A stretch of 64,000 nucleotides of DNA from Gemmobacter fulvus (GTDB lineage Bacteria; Pseudomonadota; Alphaproteobacteria; Rhodobacterales; Rhodobacteraceae). Of the stretch, positions 7,381 through 16,718 are shown piece after piece. Within the stretch, counting starts at the first letter, position 1. Each line of letters begins with the position of its first letter. The stretch spans positions 1,711,501-1,775,500 of the forward strand of contig NZ_CP076361.1 of assembly GCF_018798885.1 (NCBI RefSeq), in the 5' to 3' direction. The position numbers were made by a program, and so were the translations under genes. The notes under the pieces are model-generated. The model was not told the DNA's origin, ran no database searches, and saw nothing but the letters and a program-made list of their open reading frames with translations.

Positions 7381-8958
7381 ATGCGTGATTTTCAGCGTCC
7401 GGGCCGCTCGGCGGTTTATGCCACCAACGGCGTCTGCGCCACGTCCCACCCGCTTGCGGCCAAGGTCGCGCTGGATGTGCTGCAAGCCGGGGGCAATGCC
7501 GCCGATGCCGCGATTGCCGGGGCGGTGTTGCTGGGGATCTGCGAACCACAGATGACCGGCATCGGGGGTGACTGCTTCATACTGATGAAACCCGCAGGCG
7601 AAGACCGCGTTATCGGGCTGAACGGGTCGGGCTGTGCGCCTGCGGCCCTGTCTGCGGCGGTGCTGCGGGCAGAGGGGCTGACCACCATGCCCATTCACGG
7701 CATTGCGCCGGTCACCTTGCCCGGCGCAATGGATGCGTTCTGCCGCCTGAATGCCGATTGGGGCAAGCTGCCGCTGGCGGATCTTCTGGCCCCCGCCGTC
7801 CATTATGCCGAAGAGGGCGTGCCAGTGGCACCCCGCGTCGCCCGCGACTGGGCCGAAGATGCCGCCATCCTGCAAGGCGATGCCCGCCGCTTTTACCTTC
7901 TGAACGGTGCCGCGCCACAGATCGGCCAGATCTTCCGCGCGCCCGGTCAGGCCGAGGTATTGCGCCGCGTCGCCCGCGAAGGCCGCGCCGGATTTTACGA
8001 GGGCGAGGTGGCAGATGACATGATCACCTCGCTCCGCGCGCTGGGCGGCTGTCATACGCATGAGGATCTGGCCGCCGTTGCAAGCTTTTACACAGATCCG
8101 GTGCAGACCACCTACAAAGAGGTGGATCTGCTGGAACATCCGCCGAACGGCCAGGGCGCGACTGCGCTGTTGCTGCTCAACATCCTGTCGCAATTCGATC
8201 TGGCCGCGATGGACCCGTTCGGCGCCCAGCGCGCGCATATCGAGGCCGAGGCCAGCAAGCTTGCCTATGATGCGCGCAACCGCTTTCTGGCCGACCCCGA
8301 TCACACCACGCGCCTCGCGCATATGCTTGCCCCCGAAACCGCCAGCCGCCTGGCCGCGCTGATTGATCCGCGCCGCGCCATGGCCGATCCCGCACCGCTG
8401 AGCGAGGCGGTGCACAAGGATACCGTCTATATCACCGTCGTTGACCGCGACCGCATGGCGGTGTCGCTGATCTATTCGATCTTCTGGGGCTTCGGGGCCG
8501 GCCTCGCCACGCAGAAATTCGGCATCAACTTCCAGAATCGCGGCGCGGGGTTCAGCCTGACCCCCGGCCATGCGAACGAGGCGGCGGGCGGCAAACGCCC
8601 GATGCACACCATCATTCCGGGCATGTTGGCCGCGCAGGGCCGCGTCACCATGCCGTTCGGCGTGATGGGTGGCGCATATCAGCCCTGTGGCCACGCCCGC
8701 TTTGTCAGCAACCTGTGCGATTTCGGCATGGATCTGCAAAGCGCCATCGACGGGCCGCGCTGCTTTACCACGGCCGAGGGCTTCAAGCTGGAAACGGGCT
8801 ACAGCCCCGAGACCGCCACCGCCCTGACCGAAATGGGGCACAAGGTCGTCGCGGCGGATGAACCGATTGGCGGGGCACAAGCCATTCGCATTCTGGACAG
8901 CGGCATTCTGGAAGGCGCGTCGGACCCGCGCAAGGATGGCTGCGCGCTTGGCTACTGA
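7381..8958 (+). CDS. gamma-glutamyltransferase family protein
   Basis: A 525-residue Ntn-hydrolase of the gamma-glutamyltransferase family, which transfers or hydrolyses gamma-glutamyl groups, classically from glutathione. The precursor self-cleaves before a threonine; here KDTVYITVVD places the likely nucleophile at Thr348. N-terminal ATSHPLAAKVALDVLQAGGN and the CEPQMTGIGGD block are typical of the large subunit. No export signal is visible, which suggests the cytoplasmic YwrD/glutaryl-acylase-like branch, so the true substrate may not be glutathione. It converges with hspQ at a 12-base gap. Confidence 0.85.
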   Translation: MRDFQRPGRSAVYATNGVCATSHPLAAKVALDVLQAGGNAADAAIAGAVLLGICEPQMTGIGGDCFILMKPAGEDRVIGLNGSGCAPAALSAAVLRAEGLTTMPIHGIAPVTLPGAMDAFCRLNADWGKLPLADLLAPAVHYAEEGVPVAPRVARDWAEDAAILQGDARRFYLLNGAAPQIGQIFRAPGQAEVLRRVAREGRAGFYEGEVADDMITSLRALGGCHTHEDLAAVASFYTDPVQTTYKEVDLLEHPPNGQGATALLLLNILSQFDLAAMDPFGAQRAHIEAEASKLAYDARNRFLADPDHTTRLAHMLAPETASRLAALIDPRRAMADPAPLSEAVHKDTVYITVVDRDRMAVSLIYSIFWGFGAGLATQKFGINFQNRGAGFSLTPGHANEAAGGKRPMHTIIPGMLAAQGRVTMPFGVMGGAYQPCGHARFVSNLCDFGMDLQSAIDGPRCFTTAEGFKLETGYSPETATALTEMGHKVVAADEPIGGAQAIRILDSGILEGASDPRKDGCALGY

Positions 8959-8970
8959 ACCCTGTCCGCT

Positions 8971-9297
8971 TCAGTTCAGCTGGAACTGGAGCGGATAGCG
9001 CCCATCCTCGAAATCCCCGAACAGATCGTGCAGATCCGGGTGATCGACAGGCTCGCCCGTGTCATCCGGGACCAGATTCTGCTCTGATACATAGGCGACA
9101 TAGTAACTTTGGTCGTTTTCGGCCAGCAGATGATAGAACGGCTGGTCTTTCGACGGGCGGCTTTCTTCGGGGATGGCCGCATACCATTCTTCGGTGTTGG
9201 AGAACATCGCGTCGACATCAAACACGACACCCCGAAACGGGTGCTTGCGATGTCGCAGCACCTGCCCCAGATGATATTTGGCCTGCGTCTTCAACAT
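8971..9297 (-). CDS. hspQ: heat shock protein HspQ (hemimethylated-DNA-binding family)
   Basis: A 108-residue YccV/HspQ-family protein with the conserved YHLGQVLRHRKHPFRGVVFDVD start, the QPFYHLL core and YVAYVSEQNLVPD. In enterobacteria HspQ enhances Lon proteolysis and was first described as binding hemimethylated oriC. The length is typical. No heat-shock promoter could be confidently read in the 198-base divergent region shared with the transglycosylase gene. Confidence 0.9.
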   Translation of the reverse strand: MLKTQAKYHLGQVLRHRKHPFRGVVFDVDAMFSNTEEWYAAIPEESRPSKDQPFYHLLAENDQSYYVAYVSEQNLVPDDTGEPVDHPDLHDLFGDFEDGRYPLQFQLN

Positions 9298-9495
9298 CGG
9301 ATCAGTCCCCCACCAACTTTAATAATCCTTTGGCTCGGGAACGTCCACACGGGCGGTGGCGAATCAGGGAAACAGTCTGTGGCCCCCGTCCCGACAGTGT
9401 GCTCGCGCAATTCTGATGCAAAAGGCCCTTGCGCCCCATTTCCCCGCCCCCGGATTTACCCTATCCTCTCAAAAAACAAAGAACGCGAGGGGCAG

Positions 9496-10083
9496 ATGAG
9501 CAGACTTCTCCGTGCGTCGATCCTTCTGTTGCTATTGGCCTCCTGTGGAGGTGGCGGCAGATTTTCGGCGCCCCGTAACCTGGACGACGCCTGCGCGATT
9601 CTGCGTGAGCGGCCTGAATACTATCGTGCCATGAAGGCGACGGAGCGCCGCTGGGGCATCCCGATCCACGTCCAGATGGCGACGATCCATCAGGAAAGCA
9701 AATTCATCGGCAATGCGCAGACCCCGCATCGGTTTGCCCTGGGCATCATTCCGATGGGGCGCCAAAGCACGGCCTATGGATATAGCCAAGCTCTCGATGG
9801 CACCTGGGAGGAATACCAGCAAGAAACCCGCCGCCGCAGCGCCCGCCGTGACCGGATCGAGGACGCGACCGATTTCATGGGTTGGTACATGGATGGCACC
9901 GAAAAACGGCTGGGCGTACCCAAATGGAATGCGCGCGACCAGTATCTTGCCTATCACGAAGGCCGGACCGGCTTTGCCAATGGCAGCTACAATGCAAAAA
10001 GCTGGCTGGTGGATGTGGCGGCCCGCGTGCAGACCCGCTCGCAGACTTATGCCGCACAGCTTTCGGGCTGCGGTCGGAACTGA
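9496..10083 (+). CDS. lytic transglycosylase (SLT-like) lipoprotein
   Basis: A 195-residue periplasmic peptidoglycan lytic enzyme. The N-terminus has a lipoprotein signal with lipobox LLAS-Cys, Cys17 being the expected lipidation site, followed by a glycine-rich linker. The SLT-like catalytic region contains IHQESKFIG, where the Glu fits the catalytic acid, then YGYSQALDGTW. It would cleave glycan strands from the inner face of the outer membrane. The ATG at 9496 was chosen because GAGGGGC precedes it and the signal peptide begins there; in-frame sequence upstream is not protein-like. Confidence 0.85.
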   Translation: MSRLLRASILLLLLASCGGGGRFSAPRNLDDACAILRERPEYYRAMKATERRWGIPIHVQMATIHQESKFIGNAQTPHRFALGIIPMGRQSTAYGYSQALDGTWEEYQQETRRRSARRDRIEDATDFMGWYMDGTEKRLGVPKWNARDQYLAYHEGRTGFANGSYNAKSWLVDVAARVQTRSQTYAAQLSGCGRN

Positions 10084-10127
10084 ACCCGGAAGCAAGAGGA
10101 GGCGCAGACAGCGCGCGCCCCTGCACT

Positions 10128-10727
10128 TTACTTGCGGCGTTCCATTTCCAGAGCGATGTTGAACAGCGTGGTGTTGTAGTTCTTGCCCTTGGTCATCTCG
10201 CCAAGGATCACCGTCGTCTGGCCACCGGCATCATCGGTGATCACCCATTGCCGCAACTCGACCGGATTGGCGGTGAACACCATCTCGATCGAGCCATATT
10301 CCGGGTGCTTCGGGTCTTGTGCGACCACGCGGGTGGTATTGCCATCCTCGCGGTGGCCGATCACCATCTTGGCGCGCCCCAGATCGACATTTTCCGCCAG
10401 GATCAGGTTCAGCGGCGTCTTGTCGAGCGGGTATTGCTCGGGCGGCTGGTTCGACTTGTTATCGAAAATCGCCACATTGCCAGCGCTGGCCATGACAAGG
10501 CTGCGGTCCGGTTTGGCATATTCAAACCGCACCCGGCCCGGGCGTTTGATGAACAGCTTGCCGGTGCCGATGCTGCCATCGGCATTCACCTGGGTGAACT
10601 CTGCCTCGGCCGTCGTCAGTTTGTTGAGATAGCCGGAAATCGCATTGAGAGAGATCTTCTCGGCCTGCGCGGGCAGGGCAAGCGCAAGAAGGGCGAGCGG
10701 GGCCAGAAGGGCGCGGAACGGTTTCAT
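10128..10727 (-). CDS. lolA: outer-membrane lipoprotein carrier protein LolA
   Basis: A 199-residue periplasmic chaperone that receives lipoproteins from LolCDE and passes them to the outer membrane. A clear Sec signal peptide (about 22 residues, ending LALPAQA) precedes the LolA beta-barrel with GKLFIKRPGRVRFEYAKPDR and the usual length. In many proteobacteria lolA directly follows ftsK. Here ftsK lies 12.6 kb upstream on the same strand and the interval is filled by the amine-oxidation genes. The start has no competing upstream ATG. Confidence 0.9.
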   Translation of the reverse strand: MKPFRALLAPLALLALALPAQAEKISLNAISGYLNKLTTAEAEFTQVNADGSIGTGKLFIKRPGRVRFEYAKPDRSLVMASAGNVAIFDNKSNQPPEQYPLDKTPLNLILAENVDLGRAKMVIGHREDGNTTRVVAQDPKHPEYGSIEMVFTANPVELRQWVITDDAGGQTTVILGEMTKGKNYNTTLFNIALEMERRK

Positions 10728-10789
10728 GCCCCGAATATAACGATCCCCGCGCCCGCTTGCATCCCCCCCGCCCTCACGATGCGGCGAGA

Positions 10790-12499
10790 TCAGCCTGATT
10801 TTTCGGTCTGCGCCGCCGTCAGCTCGGCAATCATCGCATCGCGCATCACAAATTTCTGCGCCTTTCCCGTGACCGTCATCGGCAGGTCGGCTTTGAACCG
10901 CACATGGCGGGGCACCTTGTAATGCGCCATCTGGCCGCGACAGAATTCGCGGATCTCGGCCTCGGTGGCGCTTTGGCCAGGTTTCAGCACGATCCAGGCG
11001 CAGACCTCTTCGCCGAACTTGGCATCCGGCACGCCAAACACCTGCGCGGTCTGCACGGCAGGGTGACGGAACAGATACTCCTCCACCTCACGCGGATAGA
11101 TGTTTTCACCGCCACGGATCAGCATGTCTTTCAGCCGCCCCACGATGCTGCAATAGCCAGCCGCATCCAGCACCGCCAGATCGCCGGTGTGCATCCAGCC
11201 TTCCTCGTCAATCGCCTCGGCGGTCTTGCCCGGTTCGCCCCAATAGCCACGCATGACCGAATAACCGCGGGTGCAAAGCTCGCCGATCTCGCCCACGGCG
11301 ACGGTGGTACCCTGCTCGTTCACCAGCTTCACCTCCAGATGCGGATGGATGCGGCCCACCGTCGACACGCGTTTGTCGACCGGATCATCGGTCAGCGACT
11401 GGAACGACACGGGCGAGGTTTCGGTCATGCCATAGGCGATGGTCACCTCGGTCATGTGCATTTCGGTCTGCACGCGTTTCATCACCTCGATGGGACAGGG
11501 CGCGCCGGCCATGATGCCGGTGCGCAGGCTGCCCAGATCGTGATGCACAAAACTTTCCGCCGCGAGCATGGTCGAGAACATCGTGGGCACACCATACAGC
11601 GCGGTGCAGCGTTCATCCGCCACCGTGGCCAGCGTGGCATCGGCGTCAAAGCCCTCGCCCGGAAACACCATGGCCGCACCACACGTCACACAGCCCAGCA
11701 CGCCCATCACCATGCCGAAACAGTGATACAGCGGCACCGGAATGCACAGCCGGTCGGCGGCGGTGAAATTCATCCGCCCGGTCACGAATTGCGCATTGTT
11801 GAGGATGTTGCGATGGCTGAGCGTGGCCCCTTTCGGCAGGCCGGTGGTGCCCGAGGTGAACTGGATGTTGATCGCATCATCGGGCGACAGCGCCGCCGTG
11901 GCCCGCGCCAGCCGCGCCGGATCGGCGGGGGTTGCGGCGATGTGATCGAAATTCAGCATCCCGGCGCTGTCCCCTGCCCCCATGCGGATCACCAGCCGCA
12001 GATCGGGCAGCCGCGCCGACACCAGCGCACCGGGCGCGCAAGTGCCAAGCTCGGGCGCAAGGTCGGCCAGCATCGCCAGATAATCCGACGATTTGAACCT
12101 GTCCGCTGCAATCAGCGCCCGCACCCCGACATGGCGCAAGGCATAGTCCAGCTCGCCCAGCCGGTAAGCCGGATTCACATTGACCAGAATCGCCCCGATG
12201 CGCGCGGTGGCGAATTGCGTCAGCACCCATTCCGGGCGGTTCGGGGCCCAGATGCCCACCCTGTCGCCACGTGCAAGGCCAAGGTCCAACAGGCCCGTGG
12301 CCAGCCGGTCCACCGCCTCGGCCAATTGCTGCCATGTCAGTCGCAGGTCGCGGTCGGTAAAGATCAGCCCCTCACCCTGCGGGTTTTCGGCGGCACAGCG
12401 CGCCAGCGCTGCGGGAATGGTGTCATGCAGCAGCGGCGGCTGGCTTGCGCCCTGCACCCGTGCCTCGCCGCCCGGTCGCGGCGCTTCGGTATAGATCAT
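10790..12499 (-). CDS. AMP-forming acyl-CoA synthetase (fatty acid-CoA ligase family)
   Basis: A 569-residue adenylate-forming ligase that activates a carboxylic acid with ATP and joins it to CoA. The motifs are complete: P-loop [26 protein letters not shown], the [20 protein letters not shown] hinge region, and a C-terminal catalytic Lys in [19 protein letters not shown] Shine-Dalgarno precedes the ATG. It lies 61 bases downstream of an aldehyde dehydrogenase with a 10-bp hairpin between them. Next to the amine dehydrogenase cluster it could activate the fatty acid produced from an aliphatic amine; the chain-length range is unknown. Confidence 0.88.
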   Translation of the reverse strand: MIYTEAPRPGGEARVQGASQPPLLHDTIPAALARCAAENPQGEGLIFTDRDLRLTWQQLAEAVDRLATGLLDLGLARGDRVGIWAPNRPEWVLTQFATARIGAILVNVNPAYRLGELDYALRHVGVRALIAADRFKSSDYLAMLADLAPELGTCAPGALVSARLPDLRLVIRMGAGDSAGMLNFDHIAATPADPARLARATAALSPDDAINIQFTSGTTGLPKGATLSHRNILNNAQFVTGRMNFTAADRLCIPVPLYHCFGMVMGVLGCVTCGAAMVFPGEGFDADATLATVADERCTALYGVPTMFSTMLAAESFVHHDLGSLRTGIMAGAPCPIEVMKRVQTEMHMTEVTIAYGMTETSPVSFQSLTDDPVDKRVSTVGRIHPHLEVKLVNEQGTTVAVGEIGELCTRGYSVMRGYWGEPGKTAEAIDEEGWMHTGDLAVLDAAGYCSIVGRLKDMLIRGGENIYPREVEEYLFRHPAVQTAQVFGVPDAKFGEEVCAWIVLKPGQSATEAEIREFCRGQMAHYKVPRHVRFKADLPMTVTGKAQKFVMRDAMIAELTAAQTEKSG

Positions 12500-12518
12500 T
12501 CTGGTTCCTCCCCCGAGC

Positions 12519-12546
12519 GGGCGGGCCGCTCCTCAACGGCCCGCCC
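12519..12546 (-). other. intercistronic 10-bp hairpin between ALDH and acyl-CoA ligase genes
   Basis: GGGCGGGCCG at 12519-12528 pairs perfectly with CGGCCCGCCC at 12537-12546 over an 8-base loop. No T-run follows on either strand, so it is a weak intrinsic terminator at best. It may instead stabilise the ends of a processed two-gene mRNA. Structure seen; role inferred. Confidence 0.4.
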
Positions 12547-12560
12547 CCCTTGTGCCTGCC

Positions 12561-13964
12561 TCAGCGGGCTTCGTTCACGATATGCAACTGGGTGAATTCG
12601 GCCAGCCCTTCTTCTGCGAACTCCACCCCGATGCCCGATTGTTTGGCCCCGCCGAACGGCATGTTCGGGCCAAAATCCAGATGTTTGTTGATCCAGACCG
12701 TGCCACTTTCCATCCGCAGTGCCACAGCCCGCGCCGCCTCGCGGTCCTGCCCCCAGACAGACCCACCCAGCCCCCAAGGCGAGGCATTCGCCCGTGCCAG
12801 CGCGGTTTCGGTATCGCTGTAGCGCACCACCGGCAGGATCGGGCCGAACTGTTCTTCCTGCACGATGCGCGCATCGTCATCGACATCCGCCACGATGGTC
12901 GGGCGGATGAAGAAGCCGGGCCGATCCTCGACCGCGCCACCTGCGATGATGCGGCCGCTGGCCTTGGCATCGGCCAGAAACTCCTTCAGCTTTTCAAACT
13001 GCGTGCGGTTCTGCACCGGGCCGATGGTCGTGCCCTGTTTCAGCCCGTCATCCACCACCGCCGCATCGGCCAGACGGGCCAGACGCGAACAGATGTCGTC
13101 ATAGATCGAATCGTGGACATAGACCCGCTTGATCGCCAGGCACACCTGCCCGGCATTCAGGAAGGCGCCGCCAAAGATGCCCGGCGCGGCGGTTTCGGGG
13201 TCTGCCCCCGGCAGCACGATGGCCGCATCATTGCCGCCCAGTTCCAGCGTCAGCCGCTTGATGGTACCCGCCGCACTGGCCATGACCTTCTGCCCGGTGG
13301 CGCTGGATCCGGTGAACGAGATTTTCGCCACATCCGGGTGCGCCGTCAGCATTGCGCCCAGATCATTCAGGTCGGTGACGATGTTCACCACGCCCGCCGG
13401 AAACACCTCGGCCATGATCTCGCCCAGCTTCAGCGTGGCCAGCGGCGTCGTCGGTGCCGGTTTGATCACCAGCGTATTGCCCGCCAGCAAGGCCAGCGGC
13501 GCCTTGAAGGCCACGATCAGGATCGGGAAGTTCCACGGGATGATCGCGCCCACCACGCCCAGAGGGCGGCGATGCTGCTCCACCAGCCGGGTCTCATTGT
13601 CCTCGATCACCTTCACCGGCAGATCATAACCCGCCAGATGCCGGATGAAGGCGCAGGTATACAGGATCTCGGCCGAGGCTTCGGTCAGCGGTTTGCCCTG
13701 TTCCTGTGTCAGCAGCCGCGCGAAACTGTCGGCCTCTGCCTCCAGCCGGTCTGCCAGTGCAAGGATCATCGCCCGGCGTTCGGTCAGCGGGCGGGCCGCC
13801 CAGCCCGGAAAGGCCGCCTTTGCCGCCGCCACCGCCGCATTCATCTGTGCCGCCGACCCGCGCGGGCAGTGCGCCAGAACCTCTTCGGTCGCGGGGTTGA
13901 TGACCTCCATCACCGCATCCCCGTCGACCAGCGCCCCATTGATGAGCAGTTTATAGTCAGCCAT
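12561..13964 (-). CDS. aldehyde dehydrogenase (NAD(P)-dependent)
   Basis: A 467-residue ALDH-superfamily enzyme oxidising an aldehyde to the acid. The key residues are Asn145 in PWNFP, Glu241 in LELGG and the catalytic Cys275 in NAGQVC. GGND replaces the more usual GGK after the Glu, as in some ALDH branches. The start at 13964 is supported by GGAGGAAAAGCG immediately upstream; a longer in-frame reading to 14306 overlaps the divergent AraC gene and is rejected. It is divergent from qhpR (109-base gap). It probably removes the aldehyde made by QHNDH; this is inference from position. Confidence 0.9.
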   Translation of the reverse strand: MADYKLLINGALVDGDAVMEVINPATEEVLAHCPRGSAAQMNAAVAAAKAAFPGWAARPLTERRAMILALADRLEAEADSFARLLTQEQGKPLTEASAEILYTCAFIRHLAGYDLPVKVIEDNETRLVEQHRRPLGVVGAIIPWNFPILIVAFKAPLALLAGNTLVIKPAPTTPLATLKLGEIMAEVFPAGVVNIVTDLNDLGAMLTAHPDVAKISFTGSSATGQKVMASAAGTIKRLTLELGGNDAAIVLPGADPETAAPGIFGGAFLNAGQVCLAIKRVYVHDSIYDDICSRLARLADAAVVDDGLKQGTTIGPVQNRTQFEKLKEFLADAKASGRIIAGGAVEDRPGFFIRPTIVADVDDDARIVQEEQFGPILPVVRYSDTETALARANASPWGLGGSVWGQDREAARAVALRMESGTVWINKHLDFGPNMPFGGAKQSGIGVEFAEEGLAEFTQLHIVNEAR

Positions 13965-14073
13965 TCGCTTTTCCTCCATTTTGCGAAAAGATGTAATTTT
14001 CATGACGCCTGCGACTTGACGCAGCGGTCTGGCAGGCCGCATCCTCTGGCGATGCAGCACGGGGCCACCTGCC

Positions 14074-15084
14074 ATGAATGCCTCCTGGATCATTGCCCAG
14101 CCCTTTTCCGCGATGCGCGCACAGCATCGCATTGCGGCGCATGGCCCCGACGCGGGCCCGGATCCGCTTGCCGGGGATCGCCACATGCCGCTGCGCGATT
14201 TCGTGGCCGAGCTTGAGGCCGCGCGCTCTGCCGCCGATGATCCCCTGATCGCCTGGCAAATGGGCGAGACATTCGATCTGGCCGATCTGGGCCAGTTGGG
14301 CTGCACCGTGGCACAGGCCCCGACACTGGGGGCGGCGCTGCGCTGCTTTCAGCAGGGCTTCTTCGCGCTGCAATCCGGGGCCGAGGTGCGGCTGGATGTG
14401 GATGGCTCCGAGGCGCATTTCCACTATCGCATCCTCGACAGCCGGATCTGGCCGCGCCGTGCCGATGCTGAACTGACCCTTGGGGTTCTGGCGGGCATCG
14501 TGCGCCGCTATGTGCCGGGCGAACCGATGATGAATGGCGTGTCGTTTGAACACGCGCCCTGCGCTGCCCGACGCCAGATTGCCGACAAGGTCAGCTGTCA
14601 GCTGCGCTATGACGCGGGCGACAACACCATCAGCCTGCCGCTGCGCCTGCTGGATCGCCGCAGAAGTGATGCCGCCGCCACGGATACCGCCTTTCGCGAC
14701 AGCCTTCAGGCGCTGGACCGGCATGTGCAGGAGCTGCGCCGGGCCGAGCCGCTGCCAGACCGCGTGCGCCTCGCCATCTTTGAACGCATCGGCCGCGCCC
14801 CGCTGGATCAGGACAGCATCGCCCGGGTTCTGGGCCTGTCGGAGCGCAGCCTGCGCCGCCATCTGGAAAGCAACGGCACCAGCTTTCAGGAGTTGACCGA
14901 AGAATGCCGCCGCATCTTTGGCCATGCGCTGCTGGTGCGCAGCGCCGTCCCACTGAGCGAGATTGCGTTTCGGTTGGGTTATTCCGATCAAACCGCATTC
15001 TCCCGCGCGTTTTCGCGCTGGTATGGGGCGTCGCCGCGCGCGTTGCGGCAGGCGGGCGATGCGGGGGAAAGCGTGATCCGCTGA
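14074..15084 (+). CDS. qhpR: AraC-family transcriptional regulator, probable QhpR
   Basis: A 336-residue AraC/XylS regulator with an N-terminal arabinose-binding-type ligand domain (about residues 20-200) and a C-terminal double helix-turn-helix (about 245-325, containing VLGLSERSLRRHLES and IAFRLGYSDQTAFSRAFSRWYGASPRALR). In Paracoccus denitrificans an AraC-type QhpR activates the qhp genes in response to n-butylamine. Position at the end of a full qhp cluster makes this the obvious equivalent. Its last 97 bases overlap the 3' end of the convergent qhpF. A likely binding site is the inverted repeat at 21916-21978. The family call is certain; identity as QhpR is by context. Confidence 0.82.
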   Translation: MNASWIIAQPFSAMRAQHRIAAHGPDAGPDPLAGDRHMPLRDFVAELEAARSAADDPLIAWQMGETFDLADLGQLGCTVAQAPTLGAALRCFQQGFFALQSGAEVRLDVDGSEAHFHYRILDSRIWPRRADAELTLGVLAGIVRRYVPGEPMMNGVSFEHAPCAARRQIADKVSCQLRYDAGDNTISLPLRLLDRRRSDAAATDTAFRDSLQALDRHVQELRRAEPLPDRVRLAIFERIGRAPLDQDSIARVLGLSERSLRRHLESNGTSFQELTEECRRIFGHALLVRSAVPLSEIAFRLGYSDQTAFSRAFSRWYGASPRALRQAGDAGESVIR

Positions 15085-16718
15085 TCAAACGGCCCCTCGC
15101 GTGCCGGGCCTGCATGGGCGATCAGGATCCGGGTGCGATCCGCATAGGCCGCGTCGATCCGGGCCAGAATCCGCCGGGCCGACGCTGCGTCGATCTCTGA
15201 CAGGCTCTCATCCAGAACCAGCACACGGAAGGGCAGCAGCAGGGCGCGGGCGATGGCGATCTTCTGCCGCTCGCCCCCCGACAGGCCCGCACCGCCCTCG
15301 GACAGAGGCAGATCAAGCCCACGGCCCTGCGCCTGCACCCAATCGGCCAGATCAGCGCAGTCCAACACCTGCCACAGCTGCGCATCGGTGGCACCGGGGT
15401 CGGCCAGACGCAGGTTTTCGGCCAGAGTGCCGCGGATCAGCGCCCCGCGTTGCGGCACCAGCGCCACCCGGCGGCGCAGCGCCACGGCATCAAGCCTCAC
15501 CACATCCGCGCCATCCAGAAACACCCGCGCGCCCGGCCCCGGCGGGGCCAGACGCGCCGCCAGCATCATCAGCGTCGATTTTCCGACCCCGGACGGGCCG
15601 TCCATCAGCACCCGGCTGCCGGGGGCGATGGCAAAGTCTTGCGCGGCGTGCGCGGCGTGGCGCGCGCGGGCCTGATCAAAGCGCAGCGCACCGGGGCCGG
15701 GCGCGGGCATCCGCCCCGCAGGTTCCGCCAGCGCCGGATGGGCCAGCGCGCCCAACCGCGCCGCGGCCACCTTTGCCTGTGCCTGCGCATGATACAGGCC
15801 CAGCAGATTGCGCAACGGCCCGGTCATCAGCCCGATATAGGCCAGAAAGGCAATCAGCGACCCCAGTGGCCAAGCCCCCGCAATCACCATCATGCCGCCC
15901 GCCAACAGCACCGCCGACCGCACCAGCGCATTGAGGATCTGCGGCACCGCGCCGGTGATCTCTTGCCAGCGCCGTTGCCGCCACAGCGCCGCGATCTGCC
16001 CGGCCTGATGCGGCGCAAAGCCCGCGCTGCGCTGCGCCTCGGCCCCCAGTGTGCGCAGCAAGGGCAGCACGGCAAGGCTTTCGGTCAGGAAACTCGACAC
16101 ATCGCCCCGGTGCTGGCGGCTGTCTTCGGCGCGCGCCTGCGTGCGTGGACGCGCCCAGCTGAGAAACGCCAGCTCGATCGGGGCCGCGATCAGCGGGATC
16201 AGCGCCAGCCGCCAGTCCAGCAGCAGCAGCATGGCCGCGCCGCCGATCAGGCGGAACAGTGCCCCCACCGCCACCAGCACGGAATCAAACGCAAAGCGCT
16301 GGATTTCGGCGCTGTCGCCATCCAGCCTTGCCATCGCCTCGCCCAACGGCAAGGCCGGGCGGGTCGCCTGCTGCGCCAGCACCGCATCCAGCATCCGGGC
16401 GCGCAGATCGGCCAGCATCCGCGCCGAATAGCGCAGATGCAGCAGGCTGTTGCCGATGCCCGCGAGCAGGGCCACCAGCCCCAGCCCGAACAGCGCCGCC
16501 GCCCAGAGGCACAGCGCCCGCACATCGCCTGCAATAAGCCCCTGATCGATCAGCAGCTTGGTCAGATAGGGCGGGGCCAGCCCCAGCAGCGCCGCCGCCA
16601 GCGAACTGGCCAGCACCAGCGCCACGCCACCCATGGCCCGCGCCAGAACCGGCCCCAGCCACAGCGCGGCCTCTGCCCCGAACATCCGGCGGCTGGCCCA
16701 ATGGCCCAGACCCGTCAT
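14988..16718 (-). CDS. qhpF: ABC exporter QhpF (fused permease/ATPase)
   Basis: A 576-residue half-size ABC exporter with an N-terminal six-helix membrane domain (about residues 25-310) and a C-terminal ATPase carrying Walker A GPSGVGKST, signature LSGGERQKIAIARAL, Walker B VLVLDES and the H-loop in LIAHAG. In Paracoccus QhpF is required for QHNDH formation and is thought to move the crosslinked gamma peptide to the periplasm. The ATG at 16718 overlaps the qhpE stop (ATGA), so a longer reading to 16772 is unlikely. The C-terminus runs 97 bases into the convergent qhpR. Confidence 0.88.
   Translation of the reverse strand: MTGLGHWASRRMFGAEAALWLGPVLARAMGGVALVLASSLAAALLGLAPPYLTKLLIDQGLIAGDVRALCLWAAALFGLGLVALLAGIGNSLLHLRYSARMLADLRARMLDAVLAQQATRPALPLGEAMARLDGDSAEIQRFAFDSVLVAVGALFRLIGGAAMLLLLDWRLALIPLIAAPIELAFLSWARPRTQARAEDSRQHRGDVSSFLTESLAVLPLLRTLGAEAQRSAGFAPHQAGQIAALWRQRRWQEITGAVPQILNALVRSAVLLAGGMMVIAGAWPLGSLIAFLAYIGLMTGPLRNLLGLYHAQAQAKVAAARLGALAHPALAEPAGRMPAPGPGALRFDQARARHAAHAAQDFAIAPGSRVLMDGPSGVGKSTLMMLAARLAPPGPGARVFLDGADVVRLDAVALRRRVALVPQRGALIRGTLAENLRLADPGATDAQLWQVLDCADLADWVQAQGRGLDLPLSEGGAGLSGGERQKIAIARALLLPFRVLVLDESLSEIDAASARRILARIDAAYADRTRILIAHAGPAREGPFDQRITLSPASPACRNARGDAPYQRENARENAV

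Noticed and set aside
13980-14018. Second QhpR operator in the ALDH/qhpR intergenic region
   Set aside because: The best alignments to the 16-base half-site match at only about 9 positions and are not arranged like the qhpA-qhpG repeat, so no call is made.
14988-15084. Frameshift or sequencing error as the cause of the qhpF/qhpR overlap
   Set aside because: Both proteins show complete C-terminal motifs (ABC H-loop; AraC second helix-turn-helix) before or within the overlap, and the frames are clean, so a genuine overlap is the simpler reading.
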